Positions 1-7,400 of a stretch of 9,109 bases of DNA are shown here, piece after piece (position 1 is the first letter of the stretch; the number at the start of each line of letters is the position of its first letter). Source of the stretch: JANXVV01 sp038230975 (lineage in GTDB: Bacteria > Planctomycetota > Phycisphaerae > Tepidisphaerales > Tepidisphaeraceae); contig JBBRMF010000211.1 in assembly GCA_038230975.1 (NCBI GenBank), positions 1 to 9,109 on the forward strand. Direction: 5' to 3'. The position numbers were made by a program, and so were the translations under genes. The notes under the pieces were generated by a model. The model ran no database searches, was not told the origin of the DNA, and saw only the letters and a list, made by a program, of their open reading frames with translations.

Positions 1-156
1 ATCTGCGAGTACGCCGACCTGTGGCACCCGATGCAGATGCACTCGGTTTTGGAGTTCACTAAGTCGAAAACCGCCCTAGCCGGTTCGCTTGCGAACCGCG
101 TAGTCGTCCCTTCCGACATCCCGCAGACACGGTTCGCAAGCGAACCGGCTAAATAA
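1..156 (+). CDS. 3' end of an unrecognised gene (partial)
   Basis: The reading frame is open from the first base to a TAA at 154-156, giving 51 C-terminal residues beginning ICEYADLWHPMQMHSVLEF. Over the first 25 codons almost every third position is G or C, the same bias as trpB, and this favours real coding; the other two plus-strand frames close by about position 80. I do not recognise the family. The last 25 or so codons run through two inverted palindromic repeats (77-98 and 130-151), so the native C-terminus may have been extended or replaced by a repeat insertion. The stop lies 46 bases before trpB on the same strand, but trpB appears to have its own promoter, so an operon is not required. 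Confidence 0.5.
   Translation: MCEYADLWHPMQMHSVLEFTKSKTALAGSLANRVVVPSDIPQTRFASEPAK
77..151. repeat. Pair of inverted palindromic repeats (REP/BIME-like)
   Basis: Positions 77-98 and 130-151 are exact reverse complements over 22 bases, separated by 31 bases. Each arm is itself a palindrome: CGGTTCG, a 4-base loop (CTTG or CAAG), then CGAACCG. RNA or single-stranded DNA could therefore form two small hairpins or one long 22-bp stem. The arrangement resembles the paired palindromes of bacterial REP/BIME elements. There is no T-run after either arm, so it is a poor intrinsic terminator. The repeat overlaps the last codons of the preceding reading frame. Whether it is dispersed in the genome cannot be seen from one window. 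Confidence 0.7.
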
Positions 157-164
157 GACAGGGT

Positions 165-193
165 TTGATGCCGCATTTTTCATCCCCTATGAT
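165..193 (+). promoter_or_regulatory. Probable sigma70-type promoter of trpB
   Basis: TTGATG (165-170, 4 of 6 matches to the -35 consensus) and TATGAT (188-193, 5 of 6 to the -10) are separated by exactly 17 bases. Transcription would be expected to start near position 200, only a few bases before the trpB ATG at 203, so the message would be nearly leaderless. No Shine-Dalgarno sequence is visible before the ATG, which agrees with that. The same TATGAT -10 with a 17-base spacer occurs before trxA. The site is predicted from sequence only. Confidence 0.5.
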
Positions 194-202
194 GGCAGAC
201 TT

Positions 203-1423
203 ATGAGTACCGCCATCGCCCTGCCATTTTTGTCCCCTTCGACCGTTCCCGATGCCGCCGGCCATTTCGGACCGTATGGCGGTGTCTTCGTGCCCGAGAC
301 ACTCGTCACCGCTTTGGATCAACTCAGCGCCGAGTACGAAAAGGCCAAAAACGATCCGGCGTTTCAACGAGAGTTTGATTTCTATCTGCGCGAATTTGTC
401 GGCCGCCCTTCTCGATTGTATTACGCCAAACGGCTCACTGAAAAATTCGGCGGGGCGAAAATATATCTGAAGCGCGAAGACCTGAATCACACCGGCGCGC
501 ACAAAATCAACAACACCATCGGCCAGGCGCTGCTGACCCTCCGCATGGGCAAAAAGCGCGTGATCGCCGAAACCGGCGCCGGCCAGCACGGCGTCGCCAC
601 CGCCACCGTCGCGGCGTTGTTCAATTTAAAATGTGACGTCTACATGGGTGCCGAAGATATCCGCCGTCAGAGCCTGAATGTCTTCCGCATGAAGCTGATG
701 GGAGCCAATGTTATCGAAGTGAACAGCGGCAGCAAAACCCTCAAAGATGCCCTGAACGAAGCCATGCGTGACTGGATGGGCAGCGTTGAAGGCACGCACT
801 ACATCATCGGTTCCGTCGCCGGCCCGCATCCGTTTCCGATGATGGTGCGCGATTTCCAATCCTGCATGGGCCGTGAAGCCCGCGCGCAATGCCTCGAAAT
901 AGAAGGCAAACTGCCCGATGTGGTGATCGCCTGCGTGGGCGGTGGATCAAACGCCGCCGGAATTTTCGCGCCGTTCGTCCCCGACAAATCCGTCCGCATG
1001 ATCGGCGTTGAAGCCGGTGGGCGCGGCAGCGCCCTCGGTCAACACGCCGCCACGTTATCGCAAGGAAAACCCGGTGTCCTGCACGGCATGATGTCCTACA
1101 TCCTCCAGGACGAAGACGGCCAAACCGCCGATGTCCACTCCGTCAGCGCCGGCCTCGATTACCCCGGCGTCGGTCCCGAGCATGCCTACTGGAAAGACAC
1201 CGGCCGTGTCGAATACACCAGCATCACCGATGCCGAAGCCCTCGAAGCCTTCCAACTCCTCGCCCGCTGCGAAGGCATTTTGCCCGCCCTGGAAACCGCC
1301 CACGCCATCGCCCAAGCCGGAAAAATCGCTGGACAAATGGCGAAGGATCAAGTCATCATCATCAACCTCTCCGGGCGCGGGGATAAAGATTGCCAGGAAG
1401 TGGCGCGGTTGCTGGAAGCTTGA
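203..1423 (+). CDS. trpB: Tryptophan synthase beta chain
   Basis: This pyridoxal-phosphate enzyme condenses indole with L-serine to make L-tryptophan in the cytoplasm, normally in an alpha2-beta2 complex with TrpA. The 406 residues are full length for the family (about 397 in enterobacteria). FGPYGGVFVPETL lies at 22-34. The PLP Schiff-base lysine is K101 in HTGAHKINN, the catalytic glutamate is E123 in ETGAGQHG, the phosphate-binding loop GGGSN is at 246-250, D319 sits in SAGLDYPGVGPEH, and the tail motif SGRGDKD is at 390-396. All are canonical, so the enzyme should be active. The ATG at 203 is the only in-frame start that keeps the conserved N-terminus. A tiny frame (ATG 189, stop TGA 204-206) overlaps the start by four bases but may not be transcribed. 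No trpA or other trp gene is in the window. Confidence 0.97.
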   Translation: MSTAIALPFLSPSTVPDAAGHFGPYGGVFVPETLVTALDQLSAEYEKAKNDPAFQREFDFYLREFVGRPSRLYYAKRLTEKFGGAKIYLKREDLNHTGAHKINNTIGQALLTLRMGKKRVIAETGAGQHGVATATVAALFNLKCDVYMGAEDIRRQSLNVFRMKLMGANVIEVNSGSKTLKDALNEAMRDWMGSVEGTHYIIGSVAGPHPFPMMVRDFQSCMGREARAQCLEIEGKLPDVVIACVGGGSNAAGIFAPFVPDKSVRMIGVEAGGRGSALGQHAATLSQGKPGVLHGMMSYILQDEDGQTADVHSVSAGLDYPGVGPEHAYWKDTGRVEYTSITDAEALEAFQLLARCEGILPALETAHAIAQAGKIAGQMAKDQVIIINLSGRGDKDCQEVARLLEA

Positions 1424-1473
1424 GCATATTTGTCTCAGATCTCGAACCCCAAACGTGATGGGCGATCTGCCTT

Positions 1474-2112
1474 TCACGGCATACTCTTAAATCCTTCTCG
1501 CATCGATTCAATGCATCGCAGTGACCACTTTCGAAGATTCGGATCGTCAGCCAACTCCGGCCGAAAATACCAGCGGCGAAAATCGTCGGGCCATGCAGGC
1601 ATCTGTCTGTAATCCCACGCTCCATCGCCCGAATAAATAAACCCGCTCGTCAAAGTGGCCAGTGCTGCCGCGATCATTCCGTAGGCGAGATTGATCGTCG
1701 CTGGTTGCCCACCGTTTCGGTTGAGCGTCCAGAATCGTCGAATGCGATGCGACTGGCGCGCAGAGTCCAAAAAACCTTCCGCCTTTTTCCCAGCGATTTC
1801 ATACTTCAATGTTCCCGTTCCAACATCGTCCCGATTAGGATTCATCACCTTCGCTTGAACAAGCGTGCCGCCCGGAAAACCTCTGATGTAAAAACACGCG
1901 TCTTGATCCTCAAGCCACCAGCACGGACCATCGACATTTACGGCGGTTCGCGTTTCTAAGTTACCCTCGAAGCACAATCCGACATCGAGCGAGATCGATT
2001 GGGGGATGTCATAGGTCTTCAGAAAACCATTCACGTAGCGAGTGCCGAGCCGAAGAACTTCTTCGAAGGAAGGTATTTTCTCTGAACATGGGAAAACATC
2101 GAAACTCGTCAT
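1474..2112 (-). CDS. Uncharacterised 212-aa protein
   Basis: I do not recognise a named family. The 212 residues have no signal peptide. Visible features are an N-terminal stretch with spaced acidic and aromatic residues, a tryptophan pair at 65-66, a hydrophobic helix near 142-158 (AYGMIAAALATLTSGFI), then an aromatic motif with SGDGAWDY at 161-168, MPAWPDDF at 171-178 and RWYFRPEL at 180-187. The look is that of a small soluble protein such as those found as immunity-like or accessory proteins, but this is only an impression. AGGAG lies 3-7 bases before the ATG on the minus strand and supports the start at 2112. The gene converges with trpB, leaving 50 bases between the stops, and lies 60 bases downstream of the YcxB-like gene on the same strand, so co-transcription is possible. 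No intrinsic terminator is evident between it and trpB. Confidence 0.75.
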   Translation of the reverse strand: MTSFDVFPCSEKIPSFEEVLRLGTRYVNGFLKTYDIPQSISLDVGLCFEGNLETRTAVNVDGPCWWLEDQDACFYIRGFPGGTLVQAKVMNPNRDDVGTGTLKYEIAGKKAEGFLDSARQSHRIRRFWTLNRNGGQPATINLAYGMIAAALATLTSGFIYSGDGAWDYRQMPAWPDDFRRWYFRPELADDPNLRKWSLRCIESMREGFKSMP

Positions 2113-2172
2113 CTGCTCCTAAAAAACTGAGCATTGACGTCGCCCGCGAACCGTATTTAACCAGCGAGAAGG

Positions 2173-2697
2173 TTAAAGCCGCTTGCAATTCTGAATCTTG
2201 GATCGAAGCAAATATTTGAACGCCGCAACATCTTCCGAATTGCTGAATGCAGAGACCGGAATGAGATGTGCCATAAATTGAGCGTTGAATATTGAAATCG
2301 TAGGACCAACGGTTTCCGCCTTGATAAAATTGGACCACGAACTACTACTTTCGAAGCTCCCGGCTTTTACGGAAATCCCGGCGTCAGAAAATTCGTAAAC
2401 CTTTCGCTCTCGCAATTCGTCAGCAACGTTCCAGCGCTTCTTCACAGCAAAATACATTGTCAACGGAAATGAGATCAACATCAGTGCGGGTAGAATTAAA
2501 AGGCGAATGGAGGCCCCATATTTCTCTAATGTCGTCAGGTTTTCGTCAGAAGGAAGAAATGGAGCCAGAACGAAGCCGAGCAGCCCGATATATGCGCTTG
2601 CTCGTAACACTCGCAATATTCGGGGCTGAATGCTGCGACAAAAATTGAAGTACTGGTGAAACGTCGGCGTAAACTCAATGCAAATGTGTGAATCCAT
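2173..2697 (-). CDS. YcxB-like membrane protein
   Basis: The 174-residue protein has two predicted membrane helices (about 33-49, SAYIGLLGFVLAPF; and 65-85, LLILPALMLISFPLTMYF) separated by a short polar loop. A C-terminal cytosolic domain follows, with YEFSDAGISVKAG at 101-113, SSSWSNF at 118-124 and a closing FSNSEDVAAFKYLL at 151-164. This layout (short N-terminal beta region, helix hairpin, then Y.F...GI, W, IPVSAF and ED..F blocks) matches the YcxB-like domain family, whose function is unknown. I chose the ATG at 2697 because GGGGA sits nine bases upstream and family members begin just before this point; an in-frame ATG at 2751 would add 18 unlikely residues. It lies between the antidote gene and the uncharacterised 212-aa gene on one strand. 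G+C is clearly lower than in trpB. Confidence 0.7.
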   Translation of the reverse strand: MDSHICIEFTPTFHQYFNFCRSIQPRILRVLRASAYIGLLGFVLAPFLPSDENLTTLEKYGASIRLLILPALMLISFPLTMYFAVKKRWNVADELRERKVYEFSDAGISVKAGSFESSSSWSNFIKAETVGPTISIFNAQFMAHLIPVSAFSNSEDVAAFKYLLRSKIQNCKRL

Positions 2698-2771
2698 CTT
2701 AGTCATTCCCCAGACAATTTTGCCCCGTGTTCGATCAATCTTCATCCGCAATCCGCGTTACGGCGGATCTA

Positions 2772-3083
2772 CTAAACCGGCTCCACCGTCCGTCGCAACC
2801 CAACCGCCTTTGCCACGGCTGAAAGCGTTGAGTACCGCGGATTACCACGCCCCGAAAGCGCACTGTGCAGACTTTCACGTTCGATGCCCGCCTTTTTCGC
2901 AATCTGCGAAATACCACCGAGTGCTTTGGCAATTCTACGCAGAGCGATGAGCAGCACCGGCGGTTCATCTTCTTCTTCCATGGCGGCTTTGAGGTATTCC
3001 GACGCGAACACAGAATCTTTTTTCAAGCGTTCACCGACGGTGGCATCGTGGAAAACGCGAGGAGAATGAATTTTTGATTTCAT
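2772..3083 (-). CDS. Addiction-module antidote / HigA-like HTH repressor
   Basis: This 103-residue protein matches the putative addiction-module antidote family (TIGR02684-type, often called DNA-binding prophage protein). Family landmarks are FHDATVGERLKKD at 11-23, FASEYLKAAMEEEDEPP at 26-42, ALRRIAKALGG at 47-57, and a helix-turn-helix of the Xre/Cro type around 58-78 (SQIAKKAGIERESLHSAL) followed by SGRGNPRYSTL. Such proteins bind their RelE/HigB-type toxin and repress their own operon. The gene appears intact, with no internal stop and the usual length. Its normal partner lies directly upstream in this family; here that position holds a wrecked toxin gene (3080-3254), with a possible old TGA stop overlapping this ATG. 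It is therefore an orphan antidote, which could still act as a repressor or neutralise a related toxin elsewhere. An AAAGG 12-16 bases before the ATG is a weak ribosome binding site. Confidence 0.88.
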   Translation of the reverse strand: MKSKIHSPRVFHDATVGERLKKDSVFASEYLKAAMEEEDEPPVLLIALRRIAKALGGISQIAKKAGIERESLHSALSGRGNPRYSTLSAVAKAVGLRRTVEPV

Positions 3084-3254
3084 AGTGTTTTCTGCCTTTC
3101 GCTATAATCCTTCACCCGCCGGTTTGCAATCGCCGAAATTGCCTGCCTGCAATCAATCAACGCGCGCGATCACCTTGGCCATCGCTTTTGTGTCCAAGAG
3201 TTTACTAATCCACGCATCAAACACATCAACACCGGCACACGTCCGATAGTGAAA
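3080..3254 (-). pseudogene. Decayed RelE/HigB-type toxin (Gp49-like)
   Basis: Translating the minus strand leftwards from about 3230 gives VDVFDAWISKLLDTKAMAK, then VIARVD, a TGA stop (3153-3155), LQAGNFGDCKPAGEGL in the same frame, and a TAG stop (3102-3104). This is the first half of the phage-derived Gp49-like toxin family (TIGR02683 type), which normally reads D.F..WL..L.D..A.A.I..R.DRL..GNFGD.KPVGEG. The TGA stands where the family has arginine (CGA to TGA), and the TAG stands where serine usually follows GEG. The remaining 40 or so residues, with the RVYF-like strand and GGDK motif, are absent. Another frame reads SERQKTL and ends in a TGA overlapping the antidote ATG, which suggests an internal deletion. 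No ATG start remains at the N-terminus. The toxin cannot be made. Confidence 0.8.
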
Positions 3255-3327
3255 GATCGAGTTCACATGATTCAATTCAACTTATAAATCACGTGCGATC
3301 AACTCATTCTTGCAATGCCCGTGATAA

Positions 3328-3796
3328 GGTTTTCTCCCTGCAATTGGCAGGCACGCCGATAACAAGCTCGTTTTAGCCGGCGAAATGGCCAGCCGGTTTC
3401 ACCGTGTTATTGAATCGCGCGCCAGGGGTTGGGTCGTGCGCGATCTGAATTCAAGTAACGGCACGCTAATGCAGGGCAATCGCACCGCGACGAATCCCGT
3501 TCAACCCGGCCAAGTGGTCATGATCGGCAGCACTAAACTGGTCATCATCGATCCCTCCGGCAAATACCCCTCGGAAGAAGATGTGGTTGAGGCGGACTCT
3601 GATCCGATCGCGTTTTAATCCGATGAACCCCCTGAACGCGGTGGCGACTCGACCCCCTCCGAGGCCACGCTTGAAGCGTTAGTTCGTCCCTTTGGAACAG
3701 ATCGTCTATCAACTGGTCGCCAGCCGGTTGGTCTCGCTGGAAGTGATTGAACCGCTGTGGGCAAATAATCAATTCCACATGCCGGTTTTAAGAGCC
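3328..3796 (+). pseudogene. Decayed FHA-domain protein gene
   Basis: The frame from 3328 encodes an FHA (forkhead-associated, phosphothreonine-binding) core: FLPAIGRHADNKLVLAG, then MASRFHRVIE, then RDLNSSNGTLMQGNR and VQPGQVVMIGSTKLVII. The conserved GR, SRFH and SSNGT elements are all present. There is no start codon before the GR; the first ATG (3385) would drop the first strands, and the frame is closed by TAA at 3325. After 3618 (TAA) the same frame resumes with an acidic, Ser/Pro-rich linker (DEPPERGGDSTPSEATLEAL). Near 3690 the coding look jumps to the next frame, PLEQIVYQLVASRLVSLEV then IEPLWANNQ. One missing start, one stop and one frameshift point to a dead gene. A frame-shifted DKVFSL just before 3340 may be the lost N-terminal strand. 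A non-ATG-started short product is possible but unlikely. Confidence 0.68.
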
Positions 3797-3802
3797 TGTT
3801 CG

Positions 3803-3831
3803 TTGACACTCTCTCGCTGCTTTCCTATGAT
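3803..3831 (+). promoter_or_regulatory. Consensus sigma70-type promoter of trxA
   Basis: A perfect TTGACA (3803-3808) and TATGAT (3826-3831, 5 of 6) are separated by 17 bases. Transcription should start near 3838, giving a leader of roughly 45 bases. The leader begins with a 6-bp hairpin, CGTAAG (3843-3848), loop AAAC, CTTACG (3853-3858), which could protect the 5' end of the message. This is the strongest promoter I can see in the window and it fits a highly expressed housekeeping gene. Confidence 0.75.
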
Positions 3832-3881
3832 CGCGCGGGAGTCGTAAGAAACCTTACGCACCGTCAACCCGGAGTTTTATT

Positions 3882-4208
3882 ATGGCTGGTCAAAACGTCA
3901 CCGAATTTACCGATCAGAACTTTGAAGAAGAAGTGCTGAAATCCACCACCCCCGTGTTGGTTGATTTCTGGGCTGAGTGGTGCATGCCCTGCCGTATGCT
4001 CGCCCCGACCATCGAAAAAATTGCCAGTGAATACGTCGGCAAAGTAAAAGTCGGCAAGGTCGATACCGATGCCAACCGCGAAATCTCCATCAAGTATGGA
4101 ATCAGTGCCATCCCGACTGTGATCCTTTTCAAGAACGGGCAAGTTGCCCAGAAGTTCGTCGGATTGCGACAGGAAAAAGATTTCAAAGCCGCGCTCGACG
4201 CCGGTTGA
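3882..4208 (+). CDS. trxA: Thioredoxin 1
   Basis: This is a small cytoplasmic disulfide reductase, recycled by thioredoxin reductase, that supplies electrons to ribonucleotide reductase, peroxiredoxins and similar enzymes. Its 108 residues equal the usual bacterial length. The fold landmarks are all present: buried D28 and W30 in VDFWAEW, redox cysteines C34 and C37, the D61/D63 region, cis-proline P78 in SAIPTVILFKNG, and G94 in FVGLRQEKDF. The active site reads WCMPC instead of the usual WCGPC, so the first residue between the cysteines is methionine; this residue tunes redox potential, and the cysteines themselves are intact. GGAG at 3871-3874, seven bases before the ATG, sets the start. 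The gene is monocistronic: its own promoter upstream and an intrinsic terminator 25 bases after the stop. Confidence 0.96.
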   Translation: MAGQNVTEFTDQNFEEEVLKSTTPVLVDFWAEWCMPCRMLAPTIEKIASEYVGKVKVGKVDTDANREISIKYGISAIPTVILFKNGQVAQKFVGLRQEKDFKAALDAG

Positions 4209-4233
4209 TTCAACTTATTCTCCAACACATTTG

Positions 4234-4268
4234 AACCCGGCGTGCTATCACGCTGGGTTTTCTTTTTG
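4234..4268 (+). terminator. Rho-independent terminator of trxA
   Basis: Positions 4234-4244 (AACCCGGCGTG) pair with 4249-4259 (CACGCTGGGTT) in an 11-bp stem with one G-U pair and a CTAT loop. The T-rich run TTTTCTTTTT overlaps and follows the stem. It starts 25 bases after the trxA stop codon. Confidence 0.93.
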
Positions 4269-4457
4269 GCTAGTCGTGAAATTTGTCGCGGCCATCAGTT
4301 TCAACGCCGTCTTCCCCGACGAGTAACTTTCTAACAGCGATCGAACGTTTTTCACATCGATCGACGAGGCTCTTTCCGAGAAGCTTTCTTTTCGGGTATC
4401 GTGTGTCACCAGCGGAGCATATTTCTCAATCGATTCTTTTGAAATCGTTATTCCCCT

Positions 4458-7400
4458 ATGAAGCATACAAAAACAGCCGTAGCGTTTCTGTTGTCCCTCG
4501 CCTGCGCAAGCATAATCTGCGCGGATTCTCCTGCCAAGCTTGAACTGAAGAAAGGCGACCATATCTCTATCATCGGCAACACCCTTGCCGACCGCATGCA
4601 GCATGATGGGTACCTGGAATCATTGATCGTCAGGACATTCGCCCAGGACAATCTGACGATCCGCAATCTCGGTGTTTCCGGCGATGAACTCACCGTCCGC
4701 ATGCGATCCGAATCGTTCGGCACGCCTGACGAATGGCTCACGAAAAATAAAACCGACGTCGTTCTCGCGTTCTTCGGTTTCAATGAATCGTTCGCTGGCC
4801 CCGCCGGTCTCGACAAATTCAAAGCAGACCTCGAAAAATTCATTGCCGACACCAAGAAGCAAAAGTACAACGGAAATAGCACCCCACTGCTTGTCCTCTT
4901 CGCTCCCATTGCCCAGGAAAAAATCGCCGACCCCAACATCCCCGATCCCACCGCCAACAACGCCAACCTCAAACTCTACTCCGCCGCCATGGGCGAAATC
5001 GCCAAAAAGCACGGCGTTCAGTTCGTCGACCTGTTCACTATTTCCGAAAATATCTACAAAGATTCCAAGCAACCCCTGACCTTCAACGGCATCCACCTCA
5101 CCGCCGACGGATACAAAGCCCTCGCGCCGGCCATGTTCGAAGCGATGTTCGACACCAGCGCCCCACTGGGCAATGAGAAACTTCGGGCCGCGATTCAGGA
5201 CAAGAACGAGATGTTCTTCAGCCGATACCGTACCGTCGACGGTTACAACGTCTACGGCGGTCGCTCCCAGCTTCAGTTTCCCTCGAGCGCTCCCGGGGTT
5301 GCCATCACCAACTACAAAGTGATGCAGGAAGAAATGTCCGTCCGCGATGTGATGACCGCGAACCGCGACCAGCGCGTCTGGGCCGTCGCGGAACGCGGCG
5401 AGCTCCACATCAAAGACGACAACGTTCCACCCGTTGAAACTGTCCCCACCAACAAGCCCGACGCCAAACCGTTCCTGAGCGGTGAAGAAGCCATCAAACA
5501 CATGACAACCCCCAAGGGCGTCAAAGTGAGCCTCTGGGCCGATGAAGTGCAATTCCCCGAGTTGATCAAACCCGTACAGATGGCCTGGGACACCAAAGGC
5601 CGCCTGTGGGTCGCCGCCTGGCGCACCTACCCCGAGCGCACTCCCGATGACAAAGTCGGTGACAGCATCCTTATTTTTGAAGACACCAAAGGCACCGGTC
5701 ACGCCGACAAAGTCACCCATTTCATCGACGGCCTCAACTGCCCCACCGGGTTCACCTTTTACAAAGACGGTATCCTGCTCATGCAGGCCCCGGATCTGTG
5801 GTACGTCAAATCAACCAAAGGCGACGATCACGCGGACTTCAAAGAGCGCGTGCTCAATGGCATGGATTCCGCCGACTCGCACCACACCACCAACGCGATG
5901 GTGCTCGATCCCGGTGGGGCCACGTATCTCAGTGACGGCGTCTTCCATCGTACACAAGTCGAAACCGCCGCCGGCCCGGTTCGGAATATTGACGGTTGCA
6001 TCTACCGCTTCGAACCGCTTACTAATCGCTTCGAGCGCTATGTCTCCTACGGCTTTGCCAACCCACACGGTAAAGTATTCGACTACTGGGGCAACGACTA
6101 CATCACCGATGCCACCGGCAATAACAACTATTTTGCCCCGGCATTCAGCGGTCATATCGATTTCCCCGCCAAGCACGCCGGTCTGAAGGACTTCTGGAAC
6201 CGTCCTTCTCGACCCTGCCCCGGCACCGGCATGCTCTCCAGCCGCGTATGGCCGGATGAATTCAATGGGAATTTCCTAAACTGTAACGTCATCGGTTTCC
6301 AGGGCATTTTCCGCGTGAAAGTCTCGCCTGATGGCTCCGGCATGAAAGGTGAAACGCTCGAAAATCTCGTTTCATCCGATGATCCGAACTTCCGCCCCGC
6401 GCAGGTCAACACCGGCCCCGATGGCGCGGTCTACTTCTCGGACTGGTCGAACGCCATCATCGGTCACATGCAGCACCACATTCGCGACCCCAACCGCGAT
6501 CACATTCATGGCCGCATCTACAAGATGACCTACGAAGGTAAAACGATGCCGCCGCCAAAGATTGACGGCCAACCCATCGCGGCCTTGCTCGATCTTCTGA
6601 AAGAGCCCGAAAATGACACGCGCATTCTCGCCAAAGTCGAACTCGGTAAACACAAATCGACCGAGGTGATCAACGCATTAAAGAAATGGATCGCCTCCCT
6701 CGACAAGAATGATAAAGCCTACGAACATCACATGACCGAAGCGCTCTGGGTTCATCAATGGCACAACGTCGTTGACACCAATCTGCTCAACGGAATGCTT
6801 CGTTCGCCCGAACCGAACGCCCGCGCCGCCGCCACGCGCGTGCTCTGTTATTGGCGTGATCGTGTCCCTGAAGCAGTTTCCCTGCTAAAGGTTCAGGCCA
6901 ACGATGAAAGCCCGCGCGTGCGCCTTGAAGCGGTGCGAGCGCTCAGTTTCTTCCAGGGCATTAGCGCCCGCGAAGCCCTCTCGGTGGCTACCGATGTACT
7001 CTCTCACCCAATCGACTACTACCTCGATTACACCTTTAAAGAGACGATGAAGCAGTTGCAGAGTGTCGTCAATGAGACAATCCTGCCGACCGAACCCAAA
7101 GCATTGGCCTATGTTCTCGACCATATGTCCAACGCGGAATTGCTGAAAACTGCACCCACGGAGCCCACGCTTTTGGCCCGGTTGGAACGACCGAGCATCG
7201 ATTTGAATGAGCGTCTGGTTTCCATCAAGAAACTGGCTGCGTTGAAAAAGGTGACGCCCGAGGCCCAGTTCGCGGCCGTCTTAAGCCATCTCGACACGCG
7301 CGGAAATGCCGGTGCCATCGCCGCCGAGGATCTTGGCAAATTATTCGGCTCCCTGAACCCGCCCAATCTAGTCAAGGCCCGCGCCGACTTTCTGACAGTC

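Noticed and set aside
149..589. Minus-strand open frame over the start of trpB
   Set aside because: It is a shadow of trpB, whose conserved N-terminal motifs are in the plus frame.
2698..2751. Upstream ATG (2751) for the YcxB-like gene
   Set aside because: The 18 added residues (basic, then KIVWG) do not fit the family start, and the GGGGA ribosome binding site serves the ATG at 2697.
4458..4530. Lipoprotein signal in the large protein
   Set aside because: The residues before C16 and C21 do not form a lipobox (SLAC and SIIC lack Leu/Val/Ile at -3 with Gly/Ala/Ser at -1), so an ordinary signal peptidase I site is more likely.
4620..5720. Long open frame on the minus strand (366 codons)
   Set aside because: It lies wholly antisense to the conserved SGNH and propeller domains, is rich in Gly/Val/Phe as expected from the complement of GC-biased codons, and resembles no family.
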